Assembly (NCBI GenBank): GCA_902802945.1
Contig: CADCOC010000006.1
Span: forward strand, 1-56,186
Direction of reading: 5' to 3'
DNA from: an uncultured bacterium
Lineage (GTDB): Bacteria > Verrucomicrobiota > Kiritimatiellia > RFP12 > UBA1067
DNA: 56,186 nucleotides
Each line of letters begins with the position of its first letter. The stretch's first letter is position 1. The notes beneath the pieces are model-generated. The model had not been told where the DNA came from, did not search any database, and saw only the letters and a list, made by a program, of their open reading frames with translations. This document shows positions 7,072 through 16,236 of this stretch, one piece after another. The position numbers and the translations under genes were made by a program.

Positions 7072-8607
7072 TCAGAAAAACAAATCCCTCGATCCGGCGC
7101 AGGTGGCCTCGTACTGCTTCATCACCGATGGATAGAACTTCGGCACCCACTCCTTGATGCCCGCAAGCTCCTTCTCGATGAGCGCGTTGCCGATGCGGAT
7201 CGTCTCGGGGTCCTTCGCGAAGTCGTCAAGCCACTCGCGGAAGGTGAGCACCGCGTTGATCTTGCAGAACTTGCCCTCGCGTCCGGTCTTGAGAGCGTCC
7301 ATGATGCAGCCGCCCGTGCGTCCGCAGCGGTAACCCGCCGTGCAGAAGCTCGTGATGATGCCGCGGTCGGCGAGGTAGCGCACCATCTCCTCGATGGAGC
7401 GGTTGTCGCCGAGCATGAACTGCTGGCGCTCCTTCTCCTGGTGAGCCTCGTTCGCGAAATCGCTGTAGCCCTTGATCGCGATGTTGGAGGAGCAGTCGAG
7501 CTGCGTCATGCCGTGTGACAGCACGCGGTTGCGCGATGCGGGGCTCTCGCGCGCGGTCACGATGATGCCCGTGTAGGGCACGGCGAGGCGCGCGATCACG
7601 ATGATGCGCGCGAAGGTGTCGTCGTCGATGAGCCACGGGCTCTCCTCCGGCACGCGCGTGCCGGAGGCCGGCTCGAGGCGCGGGAACGAGAGCGTGTGCG
7701 GGCCGATGTTGAACCAGCGCTCGAGGTCGCGCGCGTGCAGCACGGTGGCGAGCAGCTCGAAGCGCCAGTCGCAGAGGCCGTAGAGCACGCCGAGCCCCAC
7801 GTCGTCCACGCCCGCCTCCATGCAGCGGTGGAAGCACGTGGTGCGCCAGTCGTAGTTGCCCTTCACGCTCCATGCGGGGTGCATCGACTCGTAGAGCTTG
7901 CGGTTGTACGTTTCCTGGAACACCTGGAACGTACCGATGCCCACTTCGTGCAGCACGCGGAGGTCGGCGACGGGAAGCGGCGCGGCGTTCACGTTCACGC
8001 GGCGGATGCCCACGGGCGCGCCAGTCTTCGGGGCCTTGACCTGACGGTTGTAGCAGGTCTCGATCGTCTCGGCGATGTAGTCGGTGGACGTGGTGGGATG
8101 TTCGCCGTAGACGGCGATGAGGCGCTTGTGTCCGATGCGGCCCGCGAGGACGTCGATTTCCTCCTTGAGCTCGTCCATCGTGAGGACGCGGCGCTTCTGG
8201 TGTTCGTTGCCGCTGCGAAAGCCGCAGTAGCGGCAGCCGTTCACGCAGAGGTTCGACATGTAGAGCGGCGCGAACATCACGATGCGGTTGTCGTAGACCT
8301 TGTGCTTGATGCGGTCCGCCGCCGCGCGCATTTCCTCGAAGAGCGCAGGATCCTCCACGCGCATGAGCGCGGCGACCTCCTCCACGGTGAGGGTTTCGCA
8401 CGTCTGTTCGCTTTTGGCGATGATCTCGCGGATGCGCACGGAATCGACCGGCGCGGCGTCCGCCGCCGCGAGCGTGCGGTTGATCAGGTCTTCGTCGATG
8501 AAATGCTTGCCGCCGGGCAGGTACTTGTCGATCTCTTCCTGGACGACGAAATGCTTCGTATAATCCTCGGCATCCTTGAAATGCCGTATGTCCTTTGCAG
8601 TTACCAT
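7072..8607 (-). CDS. hydG: [FeFe]-hydrogenase maturase HydG (tyrosine lyase)
   Basis: A 511-aa radical-SAM enzyme that splits tyrosine to p-cresol and supplies the CO and CN ligands of the hydrogenase H-cluster. The SAM cluster motif CVNGCRYC (C121, C125, C128) is followed by the TIM-barrel. The C-terminal auxiliary-cluster segment CTAGYRCGRTGGC ... FCKINAVLTF is characteristic of HydG rather than ThiH. The ATG at 8607 is chosen over an upstream extension because AGAAGGA precedes it and the extension is the antisense of gltS-frame sequence. It starts just past the gltS stop and has its own extended -10. hydF follows. No hydE or hydrogenase structural gene is in the window. Confidence 0.94.
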   Translation of the reverse strand: MVTAKDIRHFKDAEDYTKHFVVQEEIDKYLPGGKHFIDEDLINRTLAAADAAPVDSVRIREIIAKSEQTCETLTVEEVAALMRVEDPALFEEMRAAADRIKHKVYDNRIVMFAPLYMSNLCVNGCRYCGFRSGNEHQKRRVLTMDELKEEIDVLAGRIGHKRLIAVYGEHPTTSTDYIAETIETCYNRQVKAPKTGAPVGIRRVNVNAAPLPVADLRVLHEVGIGTFQVFQETYNRKLYESMHPAWSVKGNYDWRTTCFHRCMEAGVDDVGLGVLYGLCDWRFELLATVLHARDLERWFNIGPHTLSFPRLEPASGTRVPEESPWLIDDDTFARIIVIARLAVPYTGIIVTARESPASRNRVLSHGMTQLDCSSNIAIKGYSDFANEAHQEKERQQFMLGDNRSIEEMVRYLADRGIITSFCTAGYRCGRTGGCIMDALKTGREGKFCKINAVLTFREWLDDFAKDPETIRIGNALIEKELAGIKEWVPKFYPSVMKQYEATCAGSRDLFF

Positions 8608-8609
8608 TT

Positions 8610-10001
8610 CTAATCCTTCTTCGAAGCGGCATATTGTACCACATTCCCGGCCTTGGGGCGACGCAGGAATATGAACCATACAACGCAGAAAAGCACCGTC
8701 GCGCCGACGCTGATGAGGAGCACCGGCCACGGGCCGAGCTTGAACACGAGCGGCACCGACATCGCCACCCACACGCCTCCCATCAGCGGTTCGTGGAAAA
8801 GCTGCTTGCAGCCGAACACGGTGGATGCCGACGTCTTGGAATCAGGGTCGACCGTACGGAGCAAAAGCAAACCTGTCGCCGTCACGCCGGTGTACTGTCC
8901 AAACTCCACGATGGCGCGCTCGAACCAGTCATCGCCGAACATGCGCTTCGCAAGCCAGCAGGCGCCGAAGAGGGACCACGCCACGCCCGCCACCACTAGG
9001 ATCGCGAGCGGCTGCCAGTACTTGACGATGAAGTCGAGACGGATCGTGGATACGGCCGCCACCACGAGGAAGTCGAGCGACGCGCCGCCGATGCGGTTGA
9101 TCTGGCCTCGGTCCACAAGCGAGTCTAGCCGCGTTGCGACGAGCAGCATCTGGATAAACAAACCGCCCATCATGCACAGCGGGAAGAGGGGGATGGACTC
9201 GATGATGCGAAGCTCCCGCACGTGATCCGGAAGGTAAGCTCCCGCCCAGACGAGCAGCGACTTGAGTCCGTAGCCCACGAACACCGCAAGCCCCACCACC
9301 GCCAGATGCCACGCGAGGGAGTCGATGGAGTCGCAGAGCACTGTCTGCTTTCCGGCGGGCGGCTGAGCGTTCGCGGGATAGAACCCGCGCTGCTCCACGT
9401 CGCTCAACTCGTCGAACGTGCGCACGTTCTTCACGTAGCCCTTCCGCACCGCCCAGTTGACGAGCGTCATTCCCACCGTGATGCCGATGACCATGCCGAT
9501 TGTCGCCATCGTGTAGCCGAGATCGCTCCCCTCGGACCAACCCAGCGCGTTGAACGTCTCGGATAGGCCGCCCACCGTGCCATGTCCGCCCTCGAAGCCA
9601 ATCTCAAGCAAGTTGCCGAATGCGGGATGCACCCCGAAACAAGGCGTGAATACGAGGATGGAAAGAGCAAGCCCCACCACGTACATACCCCACGCGATGA
9701 TCTGCGCGAAGCAGAACTGCTCGGCGACGGCGCGTCCGGTGTTGCGGACGTTCGGGAAGCTCTTGCCGATGAACATTGTGGCGAAGACGATGTTAATCAG
9801 GAATCCCGGTATCGACTTCCACCCCTCGTGCCATTCTGCCGGCATGTGCTGCCCTGAAATCGTTAGGATGATCAATCCAAGCGCGCCGCCCACGATGGAC
9901 GAAGGCAGGTAGAGTTTCCTGAGAAACGGGAGCGCGGTGCGGACTGCCTTGCCGCAAACGAGAAGAAAACACAATGCGCAGAACGAGGCGACGGCGGTCA
10001 T
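8610..10001 (-). CDS. gltS: Sodium/glutamate symporter family protein
   Basis: A 463-aa polytopic inner-membrane transporter of the GltS family, which couples glutamate uptake to sodium. About ten hydrophobic helices are visible. The family's LPSSIVGGALGL appears in the first third and the pore-loop signature EGGHGTVGGL precedes helix 5. It is some 60 aa longer than E. coli GltS, mainly by a C-terminal extension ending in a charged tail. Its ATG overlaps the hemB stop as ATGA, so it is probably translationally coupled. The family is clear; the actual substrate could be another dicarboxylic amino acid. Confidence 0.88.
   Translation of the reverse strand: MTAVASFCALCFLLVCGKAVRTALPFLRKLYLPSSIVGGALGLIILTISGQHMPAEWHEGWKSIPGFLINIVFATMFIGKSFPNVRNTGRAVAEQFCFAQIIAWGMYVVGLALSILVFTPCFGVHPAFGNLLEIGFEGGHGTVGGLSETFNALGWSEGSDLGYTMATIGMVIGITVGMTLVNWAVRKGYVKNVRTFDELSDVEQRGFYPANAQPPAGKQTVLCDSIDSLAWHLAVVGLAVFVGYGLKSLLVWAGAYLPDHVRELRIIESIPLFPLCMMGGLFIQMLLVATRLDSLVDRGQINRIGGASLDFLVVAAVSTIRLDFIVKYWQPLAILVVAGVAWSLFGACWLAKRMFGDDWFERAIVEFGQYTGVTATGLLLLRTVDPDSKTSASTVFGCKQLFHEPLMGGVWVAMSVPLVFKLGPWPVLLISVGATVLFCVVWFIFLRRPKAGNVVQYAASKKD
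8633..8641 (-). promoter_or_regulatory. Extended -10 promoter for hydG inside the gltS 3' end
   Basis: TGG followed by TACAAT on the minus strand, 25 nt before the hydG ATG. It belongs to the recurrent TGn-TAtaCT/TATAAT class of this window. Confidence 0.45.
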
Positions 10002-10984
10002 GGACGGAAAATCTCCTTGTAGAACGGTGCCCAGTAGGAAATCACCTGCGTCGCGCCGGCGCGAAAGATCGCGTAGAGCGACTCGCGCGCCGTCGCATAG
10101 AGGTCACAGTACCCCTTCTCGGCGGCGGCGTGGATCATGGAATACTCGCCGGAGACGTTGTACGCCATCACAGGCAGCAGCGAACGACGCGACACTTCCT
10201 GTATGAGGTCGAGGTAGAAGAGAGCGGGCTTCACCATGAGCGCGTCTGCGCCCTCCGCCGCGTCAAAATCCGATTCGCGCAGCGCGGTGCGCGGATCGCG
10301 ATACGATGCCTGGTAGCCCTGTCGGTCACCCTGCGACGGCGCGGAGTTCTCCGCGTCACGGAATGGGCCGTACATCTGCGACGCGAACTTCGTCGAATAC
10401 GAGATGAGCAGCGTCTTCTTGAATCCCTCGTCGTCGAGCGCGTGGCGAATCGCGGCGATCTGTCCGTCCATCATCGCGGACGGCGCAACGCCGTCCGCCC
10501 CCGCCTGCGCATGGCTCACCGCCACGCGCGCGAGCATCTCGCATGCGGCGTCGTTGTCGATGTCGCCGTCAAGGTCATGCGGACCGCAGTGTCCGTGCGC
10601 CGTGTACGCACAAAGGCACACGTCCGTGAGGATCACGAGATCGGGATAGGCACTGCGCAGCACGGGGATCGCGCGCTGCACGGCCCCGTGCGGATCGGCG
10701 GCGGGCGTGCCGCACTCGTCCTTGCCGTCGCCCTCGTGCTGGCCGAAGAGCAGCACGCTCTTCACGCCCTGCGCGACGACCGGCGCAAGTTCCTTAACGA
10801 GCTCGTCGGCGGAGAGGCGGAACTGCCCGGGCATTGAATCGATAGCCTCGCGGCGTCCTTCACCCGGCACCACGAACACGGGCCAGATGAACTTCGACGG
10901 CGACGGCGCGTCCATGCCGAACATGTCGCGTATCGCCGCCGTGCGGCGCAGGCGCCGCAGTCGGACTTCAGGATAACCGTCCAT
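9998..10984 (-). CDS. hemB: Porphobilinogen synthase (delta-aminolevulinic acid dehydratase)
   Basis: A 328-aa TIM-barrel enzyme that condenses two 5-aminolevulinates to porphobilinogen in tetrapyrrole synthesis. The zinc-type site DVCLCAYTAHGHCG is present, as are both Schiff-base lysine regions (STKFASQMYGPFRDA and MVKPALFYLD). Length is normal. It begins 13 nt after the LysM protein and ends overlapping gltS, in the long scpA-to-hydF run. No other heme genes are nearby. Confidence 0.97.
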   Translation of the reverse strand: MDGYPEVRLRRLRRTAAIRDMFGMDAPSPSKFIWPVFVVPGEGRREAIDSMPGQFRLSADELVKELAPVVAQGVKSVLLFGQHEGDGKDECGTPAADPHGAVQRAIPVLRSAYPDLVILTDVCLCAYTAHGHCGPHDLDGDIDNDAACEMLARVAVSHAQAGADGVAPSAMMDGQIAAIRHALDDEGFKKTLLISYSTKFASQMYGPFRDAENSAPSQGDRQGYQASYRDPRTALRESDFDAAEGADALMVKPALFYLDLIQEVSRRSLLPVMAYNVSGEYSMIHAAAEKGYCDLYATARESLYAIFRAGATQVISYWAPFYKEIFRP

Positions 10985-10997
10985 CGAATTCCCCGGA

Positions 10998-11756
10998 CTA
11001 CTTCTTCTTCGGCGCGGCCTGCTGCGTTTCCTCGGCGGGAATGATCAGCTTCTGGCCCACGCGGAGCGCGTTCGCCTTGAGACCGGGGTTAGCGGCGAGG
11101 ATCTTCGGCACGGTCGTCTCAAAGCCCTTCGCGATGAAGGACAGCGTCTGGCCGGCCTCGACGACATGTTCGTAGTAGGGGCCCGTGTAGGCGGGCGCGG
11201 CGGGTTTTGCCGGGGCGCCGCCTGACGCGCGCGCGGCCGCCGGTGTTGGGGCGGGGGCGGGCGGACGCGACGCTATGCGCTTCGTGTACTCGGCCTGTTC
11301 GCGCGCGGCCTTCGCGGCCGCCTCTGCGGCCTGCAGGGCGGAATCAGCCCGCGCCTGTATCTGCGCTAGAGCCTGCGCCTGGTTCTGCTGCATCTGCTTG
11401 GTGATTTCGTTCAGACGGCGCGTGAGGTCGTCCACGATCTCGCGGCGCATCGCGTCCTGGTCACGGCGCACTTCCGCGCGCAACTCTGCGATCTCGCCGC
11501 GCAGCTTGTCGACGTCCGCGCGCAGTTCGGCCGCGTCGCCGCTGCCACTCTCGACCTTCACGAGGCGCGCTGCGATCTGCTCCTGATTGTTCGCCAGCAC
11601 CTCGAACTGCTGGACAAGACGCGGCACCTCCTCTAGCGCCTGGCGGTCCTGATAGGCCATGCGCGCACTGGCGGACGCCTCCATCACATTGGCGTCCTGC
11701 GCCCAGGCTGGCGCCAAGGCCGCAAGGCCAAACAGAGTTATGAGTGATTTCTTCAT
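10998..11756 (-). CDS. Exported coiled-coil LysM protein
   Basis: A 252-aa envelope protein. A signal peptide (MKKSLITLFGLAALAPAWAQ) is followed by a long helical region (about 40-165) rich in heptads and in Ala/Gln/Arg, which should form a coiled coil. An Ala/Pro linker and a C-terminal LysM domain (YEHVVEAGQTLSFIAKGF ... LRVGQKLIIP) that binds peptidoglycan complete it. The start at 11756 is fixed by AAGGAGA and the signal peptide. It sits downstream of a lipoprotein with the same C-terminal module, suggesting a shared role at the cell wall. The exact function is unknown. Confidence 0.85.
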   Translation of the reverse strand: MKKSLITLFGLAALAPAWAQDANVMEASASARMAYQDRQALEEVPRLVQQFEVLANNQEQIAARLVKVESGSGDAAELRADVDKLRGEIAELRAEVRRDQDAMRREIVDDLTRRLNEITKQMQQNQAQALAQIQARADSALQAAEAAAKAAREQAEYTKRIASRPPAPAPTPAAARASGGAPAKPAAPAYTGPYYEHVVEAGQTLSFIAKGFETTVPKILAANPGLKANALRVGQKLIIPAEETQQAAPKKK

Positions 11757-11770
11757 TTGATTCTCCTTTG

Positions 11771-12040
11771 TTATACAATCCAGAAAATTATCCACAGCGC
11801 GGCAAAGACGCCGACGAACGTCAGGAAACGCGATTGACGTCGGCTCACAATGGCGCATGCGTTTGAGAACCCGCATGCGGGAAGTCCGCCGCTGGAAAGA
11901 CAGTGGAACAGGCGTCTGCGGACGCGGTCCGAGCCCGGCGTGTCCGACAATACGTCGTCCTCGGTGTCAAGAAGCCACGGAATGTCATCGCCCGTCCAGG
12001 CGTGACTTCTTTCTACAAGCGATGTGTGAACTGCGGACAT
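11771..12040 (-). CDS. Small protein with C-terminal membrane anchor
   Basis: An 89-aa protein of unknown function between two LysM-protein genes. The body is hydrophilic and acidic (WTGDDIPWLLDTEDDVLSD); a Cys-containing segment follows. The last ~20 residues (FLTFVGVFAALWIIFWIV) form one hydrophobic helix that ends at the stop, so it should be tail-anchored or a single-pass protein. It starts 2 nt after the preceding stop and ends 14 nt before the next start, so it is almost certainly cotranslated in the operon. Confidence 0.65.
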   Translation of the reverse strand: MSAVHTSLVERSHAWTGDDIPWLLDTEDDVLSDTPGSDRVRRRLFHCLSSGGLPACGFSNACAIVSRRQSRFLTFVGVFAALWIIFWIV

Positions 12041-12042
12041 GG

Positions 12043-13143
12043 TCAGGGAAGTTTGATGGTCTGACCCGCCCTCACGCTGCCGTTGAGGGGAATCGTGGCC
12101 TTGTTCGCCTCGCGGATGTCGCGCCACTTGCTGCGCGAGCCGTAGAAGCGCGAGGCGATTGTCATGAGCGTGTCGCCGGGTTGGATGACGTAAGTGTCGG
12201 GACGGGACGGGCTAGCAGGCTTCTTGACTCCGCCCAGCAGACCGTTCAGACCACCGCTGTGCGCCACGCCTGCAGACGCAGCCGGCTTCGGATCGGACTC
12301 GGTCGAACGGTCAATGATAAGGGGCGGCTTCTTGATGGGCGGCGGCTGCGCTGGCCCCGACATCTCGTCGGCAGGAATAACCGGTTTCTGTATGGCCGTC
12401 GGACGGGACTTTCCACCCGCCTCTTCGCGCTTCACCTTGGAAATCTGACTCTTCACCGCCGGAGAGGCGACAAGCGGACCATCGTCGCCGTCGTCTTCCA
12501 GGAGTTCCTTGTCCGTCGGAATCAACGGACGCTGGCGCTGTTCTTCCGCATCGGACACGCGCAGCTCTGCCAGTAGTTTCTTCGCCTCTGCGTTAAGGTT
12601 GGCCGCACGCCCCTTCCCGGATGTGCCGACGCCCGAGAGAAGGTAACGCAGGTTCTTGTTTTCCTTCTGGAGACGGGCGACCTCCGCCGCCAGGCGGGAA
12701 TTGTCCGCACTGAGTTTCTTCTCACCGTCCGCAGGGTCGACCTTGCGCGGCGGCGTGATTCCGTTCTTCCGCGCGTGCTCGGCAAGCATCATGCTCTTGC
12801 ATTCTTCAATTCTGTCCGCGGCAAGCGTCGTCTTGTCCTCCGCCGGACGCATGTCGAGGTAGAGGCTGAAATGAACTAGCGCGCCCATGTAGTCCTTACG
12901 CTGTTCCTGCAGGAGCGTCGCCAGCTGAAAATGCGCAAGGTAGTCTTTCGGGTCGCTCTTCAGGACATGCTTGAAGCCCGCAATCGCGGCGTCTATGCGC
13001 CCGGCCTGGAAGTCCTCCATCGCATTGGCGCGCACGCTGGAGTTGTTGGGAACGTCCGTCGGCTGTCCGCAGCCGCACAGGCCGCAGAGGAATGCCGTGG
13101 CCAACGTTGCCACGATCCACGCGGAATACTCACGAGTCTTCAT
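12043..13143 (-). CDS. TPR/LysM lipoprotein
   Basis: A 366-aa predicted outer- or inner-membrane lipoprotein: the signal sequence ends in LCGLCGC, where LCGC is an acceptable lipobox. Residues about 40-100 resemble tetratricopeptide repeats (AGRIDAAIAGFKHVLKSDPKDYLAHFQLATLL). A coiled coil (about 140-165), a proline-rich linker and a C-terminal LysM domain (YVIQPGDTLMTIASRFYG ... VRAGQTIKLP) follow. The ATG at 13143 is preferred because GGAGG lies 6 nt upstream; this makes it overlap the scpB acidic tail by 14 nt. Likely a wall-associated scaffold; partners unknown. Confidence 0.8.
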   Translation of the reverse strand: MKTREYSAWIVATLATAFLCGLCGCGQPTDVPNNSSVRANAMEDFQAGRIDAAIAGFKHVLKSDPKDYLAHFQLATLLQEQRKDYMGALVHFSLYLDMRPAEDKTTLAADRIEECKSMMLAEHARKNGITPPRKVDPADGEKKLSADNSRLAAEVARLQKENKNLRYLLSGVGTSGKGRAANLNAEAKKLLAELRVSDAEEQRQRPLIPTDKELLEDDGDDGPLVASPAVKSQISKVKREEAGGKSRPTAIQKPVIPADEMSGPAQPPPIKKPPLIIDRSTESDPKPAASAGVAHSGGLNGLLGGVKKPASPSRPDTYVIQPGDTLMTIASRFYGSRSKWRDIREANKATIPLNGSVRAGQTIKLP

Positions 13144-14278
13144 CTTCATCCTCCTCTTCTTCTGTTTCGTCGTCATCGTCTAGTTCTTCTTCCTCGTCTT
13201 CAAAGTCTTCTTCGTCATCATCGTCGTCGTCGTCGAATTCATCCGGCGTGTCGTCGATGAAGATGTCGTCGTCGTCGTTGACGCCCGTCGATCCGATGCG
13301 CGCAACGGTCAAAGGTTCTTCCGGAGATTCCGGATCTTCCGGATTTTCCGGAGATTCCGGAGCTTCCGGATTTTCCGGAGATTCCGGAATTTCCGGAGAT
13401 TCCGGATTTTCCGGTTCCTTCGGCTTCTCCTTCTTCACGAAGAGCTTCGCGCGCTCGCGCGGGTTGGATCGCTGGAGCGTGGGGTCGATCGCGTTGAGCT
13501 CGCTCAGCGAGGCGAGGCCGAAGTGCTCGAGGAAGAGCGGCGTGGTGCCGTAGAGGAACGGGTGCCCGGGAAGTTCGCTGCGGCCGACAAGGCGCACGAG
13601 CTGCAAATCTACGAGTGTCTTCACGATCGTGTCCACCGCCACGCCGCGAATCTGTTCGACCTCGGACTTCGTGATCGGCTGACGGTAGGCGATGATCGCG
13701 AGCGTCTCCAGCGCAGCACGGGAGAGACGGTTCGGACGGTCCAGCTTCAGGAGCGCGCGCACGTAGCGTCCGCACGAGGGCGCGGTCTGCAGACGGTACG
13801 CGCCGCCCGCGCACACGAGGCGGAACCCGCAGCCGGAACGCTCCAGTTCCTTCTCGAGGCCATGGACCGCCTGCTCGACCTCGCGCGTCGTGCAGCTCTG
13901 GTACACGCCCATCACCTCCGCGTTCTCGCCTTCTTCGGGTTCGACGCCGCGAATGCACTGGCGCAGATCGGTAATCGTAAGGGGCGTCTGCGAGGCGAAG
14001 AGCAGCGCGCCGACGATCTCCTGCAGCGATGACGGCAGAGGGATCTTCGGCTCCTTCGGCTTTGGAATCGGCGTGGGCTTGCGCTCTTCCGCAGGCGCAG
14101 CGGCCTCCGCGTCATCGACCGGGACCTCCGCCGGAGTTTCAGCAGCATCTACTGGCACATCCGGCGGAACTTCGGCAGCGTCAACCGGAACCTCCACCGG
14201 AACCTCTACGGGCGTTTCGGCGGGCGTCTCGACCGGAGACTCAACAGGCGTCTCGATTTTCTCTTCTTCAGGTTCCAT
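13130..14278 (-). CDS. scpB: Segregation and condensation protein B with low-complexity tails
   Basis: ScpB forms the condensin complex with ScpA and SMC and helps chromosome segregation. The conserved winged-helix core is at about residues 80-255 (IVGALLFASQTPLTITDL; ALETLAIIAYRQPITKSEVEQIRGV; LVRLVGRSELPGHPFLYGTT). Unlike the usual ~180-200 aa protein, this 382-aa form has a Pro/Glu/Val-rich N-terminal tail (ETPVEVPVEVPVD) and a ~115-aa C-terminal tail of PESPE repeats and then nearly pure Asp/Glu. The DNA shows a TTCCGGA-type repeat at 13318-13412. The ATG at 14278 lies inside the end of scpA (11-nt overlap). Confidence 0.93.
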   Translation of the reverse strand: MEPEEEKIETPVESPVETPAETPVEVPVEVPVDAAEVPPDVPVDAAETPAEVPVDDAEAAAPAEERKPTPIPKPKEPKIPLPSSLQEIVGALLFASQTPLTITDLRQCIRGVEPEEGENAEVMGVYQSCTTREVEQAVHGLEKELERSGCGFRLVCAGGAYRLQTAPSCGRYVRALLKLDRPNRLSRAALETLAIIAYRQPITKSEVEQIRGVAVDTIVKTLVDLQLVRLVGRSELPGHPFLYGTTPLFLEHFGLASLSELNAIDPTLQRSNPRERAKLFVKKEKPKEPENPESPEIPESPENPEAPESPENPEDPESPEEPLTVARIGSTGVNDDDDIFIDDTPDEFDDDDDDDEEDFEDEEEELDDDDETEEEEDEDEDS

Positions 14279-15071
14279 AGTCGTCGGGTGCCTCAAGTGG
14301 TTTGTCGTCCGGCATCTCCTTTGAGGGGAGAACCGTGATTTCGTGGAATGCGTCGTTCTGGTACACGATCACGCGGTGCTGGCGCAGCAGCTCAAGCAGG
14401 GCGAGGAACGTCACGATCACCTCTCCGCGCGGCGACCGCGCCGTAAACAAGGTCGAAAACGAGATCTGCCCCTCCGCGCGCGAGCGCTCGAGGATCATGT
14501 CCATCTTGTCGGGCACGCTCCAGCGCATGCCCTTCAGCTCCTCCTGCGGAATCTCGTTGAGGCGCGCGAGCACCTCCTGAAATGCGGTGAGGAGGTCGAA
14601 CATGTCGATGCTCGCGAGCGCGTCCGCGGCGTCCGCCGCCGTCTTCTCGAACTTGGGGCGCCCACCGCCGTAGTCGAACGACTCCTGCGTGAGCGCCTCG
14701 TACTCTGCGAGCTTGCCGGCGGCGTCCTTGAACTTCTTGTACTCTATCAGCTGGCGCACGAGGTCGAGGCGCGGGTCCACCCACTCCTCGTCCGTCCCCT
14801 CCTCGGTCTGCCGACGGTCGACGGGCAGCATCATGCGGCTCTTGATCACCATGAGCGTGGCGGCCATCACGATGAACTCGCCGGCCACATCGAGGTTGAG
14901 CTGGCGCATGAGGTCGAGGTACTGCATGTACTGCTCGGTGATGCGCCCGATCGGAATATCGTAGATCTCCAGCTCCTCGCGGCGGATAAGGTACAAAAGC
15001 AGATCAAGGGGACCCTCGAATATCTCGAGGTTCACCTTGTAGTCTTCTGCAAATAGTTCCGCTTGTGCCAT
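14268..15071 (-). CDS. scpA: Segregation and condensation protein A
   Basis: A 267-aa kleisin that bridges the SMC heads and binds ScpB. The N-terminal SMC-binding helices (YKVNLEIFEGPLDLLLYLIRREELEIYDIPI) are highly typical, as is the C-terminal winged helix (VIVTFLALLELLRQHRVIVYQNDAFHEI). It is first in a long minus-strand operon running to hydF. There is no ribosome-binding site; an extended -10 sits only 9 nt before the ATG, so the mRNA should be leaderless. Confidence 0.95.
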   Translation of the reverse strand: MAQAELFAEDYKVNLEIFEGPLDLLLYLIRREELEIYDIPIGRITEQYMQYLDLMRQLNLDVAGEFIVMAATLMVIKSRMMLPVDRRQTEEGTDEEWVDPRLDLVRQLIEYKKFKDAAGKLAEYEALTQESFDYGGGRPKFEKTAADAADALASIDMFDLLTAFQEVLARLNEIPQEELKGMRWSVPDKMDMILERSRAEGQISFSTLFTARSPRGEVIVTFLALLELLRQHRVIVYQNDAFHEITVLPSKEMPDDKPLEAPDDYGT

Positions 15072-15080
15072 GGCGTGTAT

Positions 15081-15089
15081 ATTATAGCA
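15081..15089 (-). promoter_or_regulatory. Extended -10 promoter of scpA, leaderless spacing
   Basis: TGC followed by TATAAT on the minus strand. Only 9 nt separate it from the scpA ATG, so a start site about 7 nt downstream leaves practically no leader. Confidence 0.65.
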
Positions 15090-15113
15090 AATTCTCGCAT
15101 GGGGGCGAGTCCA

Positions 15114-16214
15114 CTATTTAGCCCCCTTCTCCAAATTGCATTTCCGACAGAGCATCTGGAGGTTGCCGAGGATCGTATGTCCTCCATTCGCCCACGGCAT
15201 CTTGTGGTCGCCGTGCATCTCCTCGTATGCGAACGCCTTGCCGCATACGGCGCATCTGCCGTCCTGCCGCTCGTAGGCGGCGCGCTTCTGCGAATCGGTG
15301 AACTTGCGTATCGAAAGCGCGTTCTCCCGTTCTCCGCCGGAAAGAAGATACTCGTAGACGCCGCTCTTCCTCGTCACGTCATCGTCGGCCATGAGCCGCG
15401 CCACCTCGCGCTCCAATGCGGCGGGATCGTATTCGCACCTGCCGAATTCGTTGTACAGCTCGCCCCATTCCACGCCTTTCATCTCGCGGCGGTATTTCGG
15501 GAAGAGCGTCCGCGTCCATGCGATGACGTTCTGGAAATACACCCACAGCGCGGTCGCGCTTGCGTCGTGCTGGTGCGCCGCCATGTAGCCCTCGATGTCG
15601 CCTTTGGCAAACCACCGTATCGCCGTCTCGAGGTAGTCCTGCCGGATGGGCGAACCCGCCATGTATCTGCCGCCAAGCTGGAACGCCGCGCACTCCGTCT
15701 TGGAGAAATGGCGCTTGGCGTCCGCCGTCCACGGCCCGGCATAGACGGCGTTGCGCAACTCCTGTTCCGTCAGCTCCTCGCCCGCGATGTTGATCGTGCG
15801 GAACCATTCGAGTTTTTCCGAATCAGTGCCCGCGCAGAGATAGACCGTCAGTTTGTAGTCGCGGAACGCCTCCTGTTCGTCCGGCAGGAGGTTGTCGAAG
15901 AACAGCTGGCTTCCGCGCCACGGGAAGGAGAAGTCGCCCTCGCGGAAGCGGCAAAGAGACAAGGTGCGCTGCTGCCCGTCGATGACCTCGAACGTGCCGT
16001 CTCCGCGCACGGCCCAGTACATCGTGTTGAGCGGCCAGCCGTGCATCGCGGTGTTGACGACGGCCTGCTGCTGCTTTTCGGAGTAGATGAACTCGCGCTG
16101 GTACTTCGGGCGGACGTCGAGCCGGCCGCCGTACGCCACCACGCCGTCCTCGGCATGGTCTGCGTAGCCCTCGCACAACTCGCGCACGGTCAAAGACAAA
16201 GGCTCGATCTTCAT
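15114..16214 (-). CDS. DUF262 (GmrSD-type) protein with C-terminal HNH nuclease
   Basis: A 366-aa protein. The N-terminal DUF262/ParB-like domain shows PKYQREF and the signature DGQQRTLSL (79-87), which in GmrSD, SspE and BrxU relatives couples nucleotide hydrolysis to DNA cleavage. The C-terminal HNH domain has two zinc knuckles and a His motif (CAVCGKAF ... MHGDHKMPWANGG ... LCRKCN). The ATG at 16214 is chosen for its AAGGAGA. It is last in a run that also contains an adenine methyltransferase (19058-20080), so a restriction or anti-phage role is plausible but inferred. A lone housekeeping role cannot be excluded. Confidence 0.85.
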   Translation of the reverse strand: MKIEPLSLTVRELCEGYADHAEDGVVAYGGRLDVRPKYQREFIYSEKQQQAVVNTAMHGWPLNTMYWAVRGDGTFEVIDGQQRTLSLCRFREGDFSFPWRGSQLFFDNLLPDEQEAFRDYKLTVYLCAGTDSEKLEWFRTINIAGEELTEQELRNAVYAGPWTADAKRHFSKTECAAFQLGGRYMAGSPIRQDYLETAIRWFAKGDIEGYMAAHQHDASATALWVYFQNVIAWTRTLFPKYRREMKGVEWGELYNEFGRCEYDPAALEREVARLMADDDVTRKSGVYEYLLSGGERENALSIRKFTDSQKRAAYERQDGRCAVCGKAFAYEEMHGDHKMPWANGGHTILGNLQMLCRKCNLEKGAK

Positions 16215-16236
16215 TGCGCGTCTCCTTGCGTATGTG

